Source: Cercis canadensis (lineage: Eukaryota; Streptophyta; Magnoliopsida; Fabales; Fabaceae). Taken from it: a DNA stretch of 64,000 nt. A program made the translations under genes and the position numbers. The stretch lies in contig QAOA01003202.1 in NCBI GenBank assembly GCA_003255065.1, positions 529,791 through 593,790 on the forward strand. The letters are read 5' to 3'. Below are positions 45,796 through 56,739 of the stretch, in pieces. Every line of letters starts with the position of its first letter. The first letter of the stretch is position 1. Under the pieces are notes generated by a model, which saw nothing but the letters and a program-made list of their open reading frames with translations, was not told the DNA's origin and did not search any database.

Positions 45796-46362
45796 TTTCA
45801 GAAGAAGAAGAAAGGGGAAGTAAACTGGGTAGAGGCATCGGGGGCACCATCACACTTTCAACCTCGAGGCCTATATCATTCTCCAATTTTCACTTCCCCA
45901 CCTCCTTACCTAGTTAATGTAATCCCACCATATTATCCTTCATACCAACATAATCTTCCGTCATCCTATACACCTCACCAAAATTCTCCTCAAGGATATC
46001 ATGTTCTCTAAACACCATTGGTGATCAAGTTTAATCATGGACGACCTAGAGGTTCTCGAAAGAATGATGCTTGTCTTAATTTAGGAATGACCAATTTGGA
46101 ATTGTACTTGCATTTACTAGAAGCACAAGTAATGACACCACAAATGGTGAAACCACTAGAACCTCTATTTTCCCCCAGGCTATAGTACACATCTTAGTTG
46201 TGCATTCCATAATGATGTGTTAGGGCATTCAATTGAAGATTGTGAGGTTTTCAAAGATTGTGTGCTACGGTTGATTAAGGCCGGGGTTGTGAAAGTAGAA
46301 TATGAAAATGATGTGCCAATTTTGATCATCTGCCCGTTGCCAAATCATGTGGTGCAAGACTA
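45796..46362 (+). pseudogene. gag remnant of a Tat/Ogre-like gypsy element
   Basis: A proline/tyrosine-rich stretch (IFTSPPPYLVNVIPPYYPSY) is followed after stops and shifts by CAFHNDVLGHSIEDC and FKDCVLRLIKAGVVKVE. The latter pattern (C-x-H-x(5)-GH-x(3)-C, then an amphipathic helix) is typical of gag near the protease in Tat-lineage gypsy elements. There is no intact frame. It supports reading the right third of the window as one old Tat/Ogre-like element. Confidence 0.55.
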
Positions 46363-47904
46363 AAAGGTTCTAGTTCAGGTGCAAGTGGATGGGTTAGAGG
46401 AGATTTCAAGTGGATTTTCATTATTTCAAAGCTTTTCTCAGTTGGTAATTTTTATTTTGTCAAAGTCTTACCCTTTCAGCTGATGTTTAAGGATCATGCA
46501 TTTTTGAATCCTCTGTTATTCTTGCTACCATGTTCTGATAAAATTTCAATCTTTACTAATTTTGTTTCACCAAAAATAAAAAAAGATCACCAAAATGAGT
46601 GTTACCTTTGGAAGTCTATGATTAATATACAAAGGAGAGTTGATTTGAGGATGATGCAAAGGTAAGACCGCAAAGGATTCAGCCTCTATTGCAAAATAAT
46701 TTTTTTAAAAAAATAATAATTAAATGAGCTCTAAAAGCAAACTTTTTCAATGATTGAAGGCATTATTTGTTCTCTCAAACATTGCGGAGTATCCTTAGTT
46801 ACCCTTTTTGAGCTTAAAGCAGTAGGTTATTTCTCATTGTTGTCCCAACATCAAATGTTTGGCCCTTTACATAGTTTCTTTCATTAAACATATCTTACAT
46901 CCCTAAAAACCCGTTACAACCTATGAAAATCCTCTTGGTAAATGAATGTTGGCATAAAAGCCTATTGGAATTGGGCGTTGAAGAAAAGTGGAGAAATAAG
47001 GTTAGGGGCAAAATCAAGTTTTGAGCCTTTATTTTTTCATTTCAAAATAAAAGTATTTTACCTTAAGATCACGTTACAAGCTTTTGAAGACCTCCTTCAG
47101 GATTGGTTTGCTAGAACAATAAACTGGAGAAATTAAAACTGGGGCCAAACTTGACTCAAGAAAATCTCCTTTGTATCAATTACATGACCCTCAAGGGGAA
47201 TATATTTGAATCCTTACAATGGGGAAAAGTTTCATTCTTCAAATTTGTAAGCTCTCATAACCATTGTAATAAGGGTTCTATGTCTTAACTTTTGCCTCTA
47301 TGATCCTCCCTAGAGCCTGACACTAGGGAAAATTTTGGGTTGCCCAAAATTCATTTCTTCCATAACTTTGTCCTTGACAAGTTCATTTGCATAAATCAAA
47401 GAGTATAGGTCCTATCTCATCTCAATCATTTCTTCACCACTTTGTCGTTTCTTGAATGCATGACTCATTTATTTAATTTTTGTTAAATAAAGTAAGAGTG
47501 GATGTTACTAGATTGGCATAATAAGCATTAGTTTTTGAGAATTTTCTTTGAAGTAATTGCAAGATCTTCATGATGAGTATTCGGAGGAGTTCAAGTGAAA
47601 ATGTTTAGAAGGAAATATACTCAAAGTTTTCATGGCAACTGAGAGCCATAGATTGATGAGCACCCTATAATCTCAAATTGAGTGAGCTTGAATGGTATGC
47701 TTCAGTGTTTGGTTAAAAAGCAAAAGGCTTTAAACTGGGGTAAATTTTGATTGGGTTAAATCTTCTTTGAGTAAGCAAGCCATGCTGCATTTTTAGACTC
47801 ATTAAATGTCTTTTGGTCTTTAAGCTCTTTGAGATTTGATTTAAAAAAAAAAAAAAAAAAGACAAAAAGAGAGCGAATAATTAAAACTCATGCATTACCA
47901 TTTC
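46363..47904. other. probable non-coding interior of the Tat/Ogre-like element
   Basis: Stretches such as CCGTTACAACC and GGGCCAAACTTGACTCAAG resemble the long untranslated part of such elements. No gene was recognised. A poly(A) run lies at 47841-47858. Confidence 0.35.
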
Positions 47905-48540
47905 AAACTCAAGAGTCTAGTCGAGGTTTTCATGTGCATTATACTTGATAGTTCGGTAAAGGTCTGACGATCTGTCAGAGGTTTTAAATTTCTTTCAAAA
48001 TTTCAGTTCCATTAACTTGACAATCCGATCGAGATTTTCATTTTGCATATACTTGACATTTTGGTCAAGGTCTGACGGTTCGTCGGAGTCTTTGAAAATT
48101 TCCTGTCAATTTCAGATTCATTAACTCAACAGTCTAGTTGAGATTTCCATTTTGCATATTCTTGATAGTTTGGTATAGTTCTGACGGTCCGTCAAAATTT
48201 TCAAAATTTTCCTATCAATTTTAATTTAATTGACTCTACAATCCGGTTGAGGTTTCCATGGTACATTTACTTGACAATTTAGTCAAGGTCAGACGATCTG
48301 TCAACATTTTTAAAATTTCATGCAAATATATATTTTATCACTCGACAGTCCGGTCGAGGTTTTCATTTGCATATACTTGAAAGTTTGGTCAAAGTTTGAT
48401 GGTCTGTCAAAATTTTTAAAATTTGCATGCTAACTTTAATTTAATCAACTCGACAGTCCAGTTGAGATTTCCCTTTTACATTTGCTTGATAGTTCGGTCA
48501 AGGTCTGATTGTCCATCAAAGTTTTTAACATTTCATGCCA
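47905..48540. repeat. ~108-bp tandem repeat, about 6 copies
   Basis: The anchor TCGAG/TTGAG after GTCCGGT recurs at 47921, 48029, 48138, 48247, 48354 and 48462, spacing 107-109 bp. Each unit holds short mirrored words (CTCGACAGTCCGGTCGAG and CTGACGGTCCGTC), i.e. small palindromes. Confidence 0.85.
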
Positions 48541-48720
48541 ATACAATTTCAAGCCAATTTATAATTTCAAGCTAATTTACAATTTTATGCCAATTTTTAA
48601 TTTTAAGTTAATTTACAATTTCCAACCAATTTACAATTTTTTGCCAATTTATAATTTCCTACCAATTTACAATTTTTTGCCAATTCATAATTCCCAACCA
48701 ATTTACAATCTTTTTCCGAT
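48541..48720. repeat. ~18-bp tandem repeat
   Basis: About ten units of CCAATTTACAATTTTTTG. Because 18 is a multiple of three, a chance frame reads as a YNFLPI repeat. No evidence for a protein. Confidence 0.8.
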
Positions 48721-48730
48721 TTAAAGTTTA

Positions 48731-49139
48731 TGATCTAGGTGGATCCTACGTAAGATAATATGATAATAATACATATGTTATTATATTATCTTATTCTAGC
48801 ATCTAATTAAATTAAAACCCTTCATACTTTGAGGTTCAAAATTGACGCTTTGAAACCATTCAAAGTTAAATATTAATATAATTTAAAGAATTTAAACCAT
48901 TTATCATTTATGGTTTAAATTCACTTGTTATTTTTAGTTTCTATTTTACGAAATCATCTTTGTATATAAACCGGAATAGTTGAATGAATGAAGAAAATTG
49001 GAAAACAGTTTCATTGTTTCTATCTTTTCCTTTCTCCAATCTTTTATAATTTCCTCTCATATTAAAAAGTCAACTTCCAAAGAGAAGTAACGACTCTTAT
49101 TTTCCTACTAAAGTTCTATCTCCTAGAAGTTTTGGATCA
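48731..49139 (+). repeat. 5' LTR of gypsy element 2
   Basis: 409 bp, about 96% like 55175-55583 by eye. Confidence 0.9.
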
Positions 49140-49141
49140 AG

Positions 49142-49153
49142 TGGTATAAGAGC
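49142..49153 (+). promoter_or_regulatory. primer binding site of gypsy element 2
   Basis: TGGTATAAGAGC, one base from the initiator tRNA-Met site. Confidence 0.8.
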
Positions 49154-49275
49154 AACAAATTTGAAAAGGGTGAAGGTGGTTTATGGTCCTAACTCGCTGC
49201 TGACGCAGAACTTCTAAAGAAGAACTTGTAGGTCCATTGCTCGTCCATCGAAAGCCAAGGATAAAGAGAGGAGCA

Positions 49276-50213
49276 ATGATAGGAGAAGTTCCACAACCAA
49301 ATAGTAACGGTGAACGTATCACCAAGCTAGAACAAGAGGTCCAATTATTATCAGCATCTATTTTTGAATTGGTGGAAAATATTAAAACCTTGAAACTTTT
49401 GCATGCATCCCCCTCAAAGAGGAAGGTTGACTATGAAAGTGAAGACGAGGAAGCGGGTAAACATAGAAATCTTGTAAGTGCCTTAAAAATTGATTTTAAG
49501 GTTCAAATTCTCACTTATAATGGTGTTATAGATGCTGACAAATTGGATAATTGGATAGACACATTTGAAACTTATTTCACTATACATAAGTATTCTAATG
49601 CTGAAAAGATCCAATTTGCAAGCTTGAAACTCTCAAGCCATGCAGTTACATGGTGGAAGTCATACCGAAAATGGTACAACGTTTTGGAATTGACTTGGAG
49701 TAAATTCAAGAAACTGTTAAGAAAACAATTCTATCTTGTTGGTTATGAGGAAGAAAGATGGTATAGATGGCAGCATTTTAATCAAAGACTCGGCCAATCA
49801 GTACAAGATTATACATCTGAATTCCATAACCAAGCTTTGGTATTGGATATAGATTTTGACGATTACGATGTCTTCATGAAATACATTGGAGGTCTTGTTG
49901 ACTACATACGGAAAAACTGAAATTGTTCGTTGTTGAATCAATTGAGGAAGCCATTATCAAAGCCATCACCATCGAGACCAAATATAAAAGACTTGACAAG
50001 ATGGATGACAAAAGAACAACTGCAAGTAAATTTGATTGGAAGAGTAAAGGTAAGCAGATAAGGGATGACCCAAAACAGAAGAATCATTGTGATCACTGTC
50101 GTACCAGTGGACATGTCAAAGACAAGTGCTGGATACTTCATCGTGAGTTGAAACCCAAGAACCAGAGGAATAACCAGGGAAGAAACAACAGAAAGGCCAC
50201 TTTGACGGTGCAA
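49276..50213 (+). pseudogene. gag of gypsy element 2
   Basis: Start ATG at 49276. A coiled-coil-like segment (RITKLEQEVQLL) precedes the gag core (LDNWIDTFETYF, SHAVTWWKSYRK, FNQRLGQSVQDYTSEFHNQA), which ends at a stop at 49918. A frameshift leads into 49923-50213 with the zinc knuckle CDHCRTSGHVKDKC. Confidence 0.85.
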
Positions 50214-50264
50214 TAAGTAGAAGAGCTTTCAGAGTTAAAGCAACCTGACACTACACTTGCCTTA

Positions 50265-50630
50265 ATGACAACACCAACAGACGCTGCAAATGCTTACAAC
50301 CATGAAGAATTGTTTCATTTGAACATTCAAGTGAAGCAGAGTGTTGTACAAGCAATTGTCGATCCTGGAAGTCAAAAGAATCTAATTTTGGAGGCTCTAG
50401 TAAAGAAGGTAGGCTTAGAAACAATGCCTCACCCTAAGCCTTACCCACTAGGGTGGATTCAAAAGGACATTGACATGCAGATAACAAAGCAATGTACTTT
50501 CAAATTTGCAACCACTAATCGCTATATCGATGAAGTGACATGCAAGGTGGTTCCACTAGATGTATGCCAAGTTATATTGGGTAGTACATATCTATGGGAC
50601 CGTGATGCCATTCACTACAGGAAGCTTTAA
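50265..50630 (+). pseudogene. protease of gypsy element 2
   Basis: Fold motifs QAIVDPGSQKNLI and VVPLDVCQVILGSTYLWDRD are those of the retroviral-type aspartic protease. The active-site triad, normally D-S/T-G, reads D-P-G (codon 50364-50366), which should be inactive. Confidence 0.8.
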
Positions 50631-50925
50631 AAGTATTGTTTAGTGAAGGATGGGCAGGAGTTCCACATCAACGCTTGTAAGCCTTAATTTACGAATAATC
50701 TGTTGATAGCCAACCAAGCCAAGCGATTGGTTAACTCTTGTGCACGATTTGTCTTATTAATGATTCCACCACAAGATCAATGTACTGATGTTGACACTTT
50801 GTCAATAATGACTCTAACACCTTTACAATGTTTCGATATTGGAAAATTGTAGAAGGAATACAAGGATCTTTTTTTGGGATGCACAGGGATTGCCACCGTG
50901 AAGAGCTATAGAGCATGAAATCCAT

Positions 50926-51906
50926 TTGGTTGGAGATTCACCTCTGCCAAACTTGGGTTTGTATCTCACATCTTTGACAGAAAGTGAAGAGATCAAGAAG
51001 CAAATACAAGAGCTTCTTGAACAAGGAGTTATCAAGCCCAACTACTCACCATGTGGTTCACCAGTGTTACTTGTGCCCAAGAAAGATGGAGGGTGGCGTA
51101 TGTGCATTGATTACAGAGCACTTAATAAGATTACTATCAAGAATCGGTATATGTTACTAAGGATTTATGATCTTTTAGACCAACTGCATGGTGCTCGTTA
51201 CTTCACCATACTAGATCTCAAATCTAGTTATCATCAAGTACGCATCCATGAAGAAGACACTTGGAAGACTGCATTCAAGATAAAGTAGGGACTCTTTGAA
51301 TGGTTGGTTATGCCATTCGGATTATGCAACGCTCCAACTACCTTCATGCGATTGATGAATGAAATGTCCCGCCCTTTCATTGATGATTTTGTCATTGTCT
51401 ATTTGGATGACATATTGATATTTAGTGTTACATGGGAGGACCATCTTCAGCATATTGCTTAAGTTTTGGACGTTTTATGAACAAACAAGTTATGGTTGAA
51501 TGGAAAAAAGTATGAATTTGGGAAGCAACAACTTGTGTACTTGGGATTCATTGTTGGAGATGGAGAGTTCAAAGTGGATTCGGAGAAAGTACAAGTTATC
51601 ACTCAATGGCCCACACCCCGTTCAATGACCGAAGTTCGAAGCTTCATAAGTGCATGCCAATATTTAAGAAAGTTTATTCGATATTTCTCTCAATTTGTGG
51701 CACCATTACATTCTCTTACAAAGGCCAATCAAAAGTTTGAATGGTTAAAGAAACATGAAGAATCTTTTCAGTTGTTGAAACGAAAGATCACTAAGGCCCC
51801 AGTGTTGGCATTGCCAAATCTACAGAAAGCATTTAAAGTTTAAGCAAATGCATCTAACTACGCAATTAAAGCTGTATTATTTCAAGATGGTAAACCAGTT
51901 GCATAC
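50926..51906 (+). pseudogene. reverse transcriptase and first part of RNase H, element 2
   Basis: VPKKDGGWRMCIDYRALNK, then the catalytic YLDDILIFS near 51400-51426, then FIVGDGEFKVDSEK and ALPNLQKAFKV. Stops occur at 51286-51288, in 51460-51480 and at 51841-51843. RNase H begins with ANASNYAIKAVLFQDGKPVAY and is interrupted by the solo LTR. The first catalytic Asp position reads Asn (ANAS). Confidence 0.85.
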
Positions 51907-53360
51907 TGATCAGAATTATCGCTAATCCAATTAAATTAAACAGAATCCCCTAATTAGAATGTAATAGATGACATAATCCGGGTTTGTCTCACAAGGAATG
52001 CAATGTGTAATCAACAATTTCAAGTTAAGAATAAGGGATTTTGTAAATCATAATTGTATTGCCAAATTGGAAAATACATAATTAAACAAAGATTAATTAA
52101 GTTGATTAAAAATGTAACCTAGCTAGACATCCATAAAAAAACCGGTTTGATCCATCCAAGATTAACATAAAGCATCAAACCCTAATGTAGCAGCACTACT
52201 AATTGAGTTTAATCACAATTAAAATCTCTAATTATGACTAATTTGCTTCTACTGAGTTATCACTCAAGATTCAATCACTAATCTTGTAATCACAAAGACT
52301 AAGTAATTAGTGATTAATTTAAATTACCGAACATTCAATTAGCATGGCATAACTTCTCTGAATTATTACCACAGATTAAAGATTGATCAATCAACATTCT
52401 ATTTCTTACTTCAACATCCATATAAATCACAAAGATCTTCATGAATACATACAAAGATTAAAGCAAGGCAGAAATCCAAAGAAGAATAATTGCATTAAGT
52501 TTAATTCAATTAACTACATAATCTCAAGAACAAAACTGAATTTAATCAGGAGTCTAACTTGGTTACAAGATTTCTACTCCTCCATGGTCATGAAATTCAA
52601 GTTCCAATGAAAGAAGAAGGCCATAGTTTTAAGAGCTCCAGAAAATATAAGAGAGAAAACAAAAGCTGCCTAAAAACTATCTAGTTAGAATCATGAAAAC
52701 ACTACCTCCTTTAACCTAATTATAATATCAGAAATTTAGTGTACACCTAAATTACCCTTAATCTAGGTTTAAATCCCTGGACCTCAGCTTCAAATAGGCT
52801 CTAGTTTGGGCCTTATTGGGCCTAAATTGAGGAAGCTAAGGCCAATTAGGTCTTAAGAGGTATCTGGAGTAGTCAACCGGTTTCGACAGGAAATACAACC
52901 ATCAAAAAAACATAATTTGGAGAATTGTCCTTCATAACAATTGAAGTCCTACGTCTCAGATTTTCAATGGAACTAGTTTCAAGTCCATAAGACACCTACA
53001 GCCCAAGTTATGGTTCAAACTCTGCATGTGGGCCAGATTCGAGTGGCAGCATCTCTGCTCTGACTTCTGGGTCAAATTTGACCTATTGAACGTCCAAAAT
53101 TGCCTTGGAGGTCTGAATGAAAGTAGATAATCTTCTTAGCTTTCCTACAGGGCAAGATTCATAACTTTTAGACATATAGAACTAAAGATATACCTAAAAT
53201 ACAAAAATAGTATCTAAACCCTAATAATGCTGAATAAAACAATTAAGCCCAATGTGAACCCAAACTTATGAAATAAGGCCAAACTCACTCAATTAAGCAT
53301 TAAAAGAGATTTAAGACACTAAATATGAAGGTTAATTACTATATAAAAGTGTGATTATCA
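51907..53360 (-). mobile_element. solo LTR with perfect CATAC target duplication
   Basis: 1454 bp, TGATCA...TTATCA, flanked by CATAC at 51902-51906 and 53361-53365. Removing the LTR and one CATAC restores the RNase H frame around it, direct evidence for insertion followed by LTR-LTR recombination. It is related to 41668-42622. Confidence 0.92.
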
Positions 53361-54960
53361 CATACCATTCTAAGATGTTTAGTGGACCGATATTAAACTA
53401 TCCGACTTACGACAAGGAGCTTTATGCACTGCATCAAGCAGTAAAACATTGGAGAGCTTACTTGTTAGGAAAAGAAGTTGTGGTTCACTCAGACCATAAG
53501 CCTCTTTAGTATCTAACTACACAGTTTAAGTTATAGCAAGCTTGGCATATGAAGTGGATGTCTTACCTACAACAATTCACTATTGTGATCAAGTATAAGA
53601 AGGGAGCAACTAATAAGTCAGCAGATATGTTGTCTCGACCCCCCACACTAATAAGTTCTGCATTATTGGTGGCTATGCAGATCCAACCTATAGTTCTTTC
53701 AGAGTACGCAAAAGGATATGAGACAGATTCAGATTTTAGCTTAGCTTACAGAAAGCTACAACAAGGAAAGACTAGTGAGTTTCAATTGAAAGATGGACTG
53801 ATGTACAAAGGAGCACAGTTATGCATACCAGAAGACAACGATAGATTGCAGTGGATTCAAGAAGCTTATACTTCCAAAGTAGTAGGACATTTTGGAGTAG
53901 AGAAGACTTTATTGAACCTTCGTCGTTATATCTATTGGCCAAAGTTGCATCTCGATGTGTCAAGATACATTTGAGGTTGTGTTTTTTGCAACACATCGAG
54001 GCCTTCCAATAGGAAGTTGGGACTGTATCTTCCCCTACTAGTACCTAGCCGACGTTGGGAGAGTATTTTGATGGATTTTCTTAGTGGATTACCTAAGACC
54101 AAGTCTGGATTAGACTACTTATTTGTTGTAGTAGATCGATTTAGCAAGATGGTGATCCTCATTCCATGCAAGACTATTACAGGAGAAGGAGTAGCTAAGT
54201 TGTTTTTCCAACATGTTTGGATATACTTTGGCCTTCCAATATCGATTATATATGATAAAGATAGTCAATTTTTAGGGCACTTCTGGAGGTCTTTATGGGA
54301 AATGATGGATACCAAGTTAAATAGAAGCATTGCTTTTCATCCACAGATTAATGGACAAACAGAGGTCGTTAACCGAACTATGGTGCATTTATTAAGGGGT
54401 TATAATTCCAAGCATCCAAAAACTTGGGATGAAAGTCTCCCTTACTTACAATTTGCTTTTAATCGAGCAATTCGTGGCTCCACACTGAAGTCTCCATTTG
54501 AGGTTTGTTTGGGTTATTTACCCCAAAGTCCTTTTGATATAGCATTAACTACAAGTGACAAACCATTACATGGAAAAGAAGAAGAAGAACATGTTCGAGC
54601 ACAGAAGTTTCTCGAACGAGTTAAAAAGATTCACTCAGAAGTGGAAGCACAACTGCAACGGTCTCAACATAGATATAAAGCTCATTATGACAAGCACTGT
54701 GTACCATGTACCTTTAAAGAAGGTGATTTAGTATGGTTACACCTTGCGAAGATTAACTAGAGAAGGCAAGAAGCTCAAACCTATTTGATATGGGCCGTTC
54801 ACAATCATCAAACAAATTGGTGACAACGCCTTCCAACTCGATTTACCACCATACATGCATATGTACTTGGTCATTAATGCTGAGAATTTGAAGCTCTTTG
54901 AACAATTTCTATTGGATGATGAACTTGATGAGGAAGTTTGTCTTCCTTTCGTTGATGACT
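53361..54960 (+). pseudogene. rest of RNase H and integrase of gypsy element 2
   Basis: RNase H resumes with [20 protein letters not shown] and HSDHKPL, then a stop. The integrase follows: HFGVEKTLLNLRRYIYWPK with CNTSRPSNRK (zinc finger, with a stop at 53972-53974), ILMDFLSGLPKTKSG (first Asp), YDKDSQFLGHFW (second Asp) and [10 protein letters not shown] (Glu). A stop at 54758-54760 precedes the tail, which continues in another frame to FVDD and a stop near 54960. Confidence 0.85.
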
Positions 54961-55159
54961 AGAAGATGGAGCGATAAGATCCATTAAGGGAGGATTGTAT
55001 ATTAGAGCAAAAGGTTCGTGAAACCGACATGGAAAGTATGAGTATTTTTGCATAGGAAAAAAAGGTCAACTTCCTAGCAAGTCTAAGTGGTACATGCGGG
55101 CTAAGGAAATTATAGAGTTTCCTCATCTCAAGATAACTTAAGTAGGAGCTCAAGGTTCC

Positions 55160-55174
55160 TAAATGGGGGAGCCA
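55160..55174 (+). promoter_or_regulatory. polypurine tract of gypsy element 2
   Basis: AAATGGGGGAGCCA lies directly before the 3' LTR. Confidence 0.75.
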
Positions 55175-55583
55175 TGATCCAAGTGGATCCTACGTAAGAT
55201 AATATGATAATAATACATATGTTATTATATTATCTTATTCTAGCATCTAATTAAATTAAAACCCTTCATACTTTGAGGTTCAAAACTGATGCTTTGAAAC
55301 CATTCAAAGTTAAAGATTAATATGATTTAAAGAATTTAAACCATTTATCATTTATGGTTTAAATTCACTTGTTATTTTTAGTTTCTATTTTACGAAATCA
55401 TCTTTGTATATAAACTGGAATAGTTGAATGAATGAAGAAAACTGGAAAACAGTTTCATTGTTTCTATCTTTTCCTTTCTCCAATCTCATATAATTTCCTC
55501 TCATATTAAGAAGTCAACTTCCAAAGAGAAGTAATGACTCTTATTTTTCTACTAAAGTTCTATCTCCTAGAAGTTTTCGATCA
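55175..55583 (+). repeat. 3' LTR of gypsy element 2
   Basis: 409 bp, TGATCC to GATCA. Its last 17 bp are repeated beyond the N at 55756. Confidence 0.9.
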
Positions 55584-55945
55584 ATTTCCGTCAATTTTCA
55601 TATCCCTAAATGTTTTAAATTTCTTATTATTTTTTAGATTTGAACACCAACACTTGATATTTTGTTTCTCAGACAAAATATTTGTCTTTTGTTTTTACAT
55701 GTTTTCTATATGAAAACGTGAAAAATGAGAGTTTAACATATTATTCTAATAGAAANCTAGAAGTTTTCGATCAATTTCCGTCAATTTTCATATCCCTAAA
55801 TGTTTTAAATTTCTTATTATTTTTTAGATTTGAACACCAACACTTGATATTTTGTTTCTCAGACAAAATATTTGTCTTTTGTTTTTACATGTTTTCTATA
55901 TGAAAACGTGAAAAATGAGAGTTTAACACATTATTCTAATAGAAA
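55567..55945. repeat. 189-bp direct duplication around N 55756
   Basis: 55567-55755 and 55757-55945 differ at about one position. The N lies exactly between them. Confidence 0.9.
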
Positions 55946-56739
55946 ATATGTAAAGAGGGACAACTGTAAACATCATATTTTGTCTGGGGGTGTAACACGT
56001 TTTTCAAAAAAAAATTAATTATTATTTTTCAAGTGGGCAATTTGATTTTAAGGTCTTTAAGTCTTTTTGTAGCTTTTAGATTAAAGTTTTAATTTTTGGG
56101 CATTGACCCTAACCCAAGTTAAGAGGTCCTTTAGCTCGTTTTCTTTAAATTTGAGTTTAGGTTCTCTTGGCCCATTTGATTTTCTTCAAATACTTTATTT
56201 GTATATAAAGATTATAATTTTTTTGGGTTTTTAGTGATTTTATGTCAAAATTCATATTTTGGGCTTAACCCGTCATGTTAAAACCCTAATAGACCCCCCC
56301 CCCCCCAATTTTTCTTTTCTAAATTTTTTTGGTCCAAATAAATGATATATATTTGTTAGACTATTTAATATGTTTGAGGTTTAATTTGGGACTAATTGGA
56401 CCAACTTAGGTCCAAGGTTGAGCTCTTTGGGCTCATTTTGATCTAATTGGCCCATGAGAGTTTTGTGATTTTTATTTTTGATCAAAAAGTTAGATAAATT
56501 TGTTAAAAATTTGAAAAAAGGTCAGCTAAAGTTGAAAGAATATTCCTAAGCATAAATGAAAAGATCTAGCCTCAAGGAAGCTTCATGGAAGTTGTTTGTG
56601 CAAGGTAATTTTGAGAAAATTACTTATGAGGGCATATTAATCTTATTTTTTCATGAAATTTAGAGAGGCTAAAGTGTGTAATTTGATCAGGGCATTATGG
56701 AGAAGAATTATTGAATTTTTCATATGGCAATACTATAGG
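55946..56739. other. LTR-like sequence of the old Tat/Ogre-like element
   Basis: Repeated GGCCCAATT/GGGCTC words and the (C)14 run at 56293-56306 resemble a gypsy LTR. No gene. Confidence 0.4.

Larger units (their letters stand above)
48731..55583 (+). mobile_element. Ty3/gypsy LTR retrotransposon 2, degraded, split by a solo LTR
   Basis: LTRs of 409 bp at both ends (TGATC...GATCA), primer site, gag, protease, RT, RNase H, integrase and polypurine tract in gypsy order. It is broken by many stops and by the solo LTR at 51907-53360. Without that insertion the element is about 5.4 kb. The integrase is followed by an LxLPPYMHMY / NAENLKLFEQ tail without a chromodomain. Flanks (GTTTA and ATTTC) give no clear target duplication. 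Confidence 0.9.

Noticed and set aside
48509..48724. Protein-like YNFLPI repeat
   Set aside because: Result of an 18-bp tandem DNA repeat. No start context or family.
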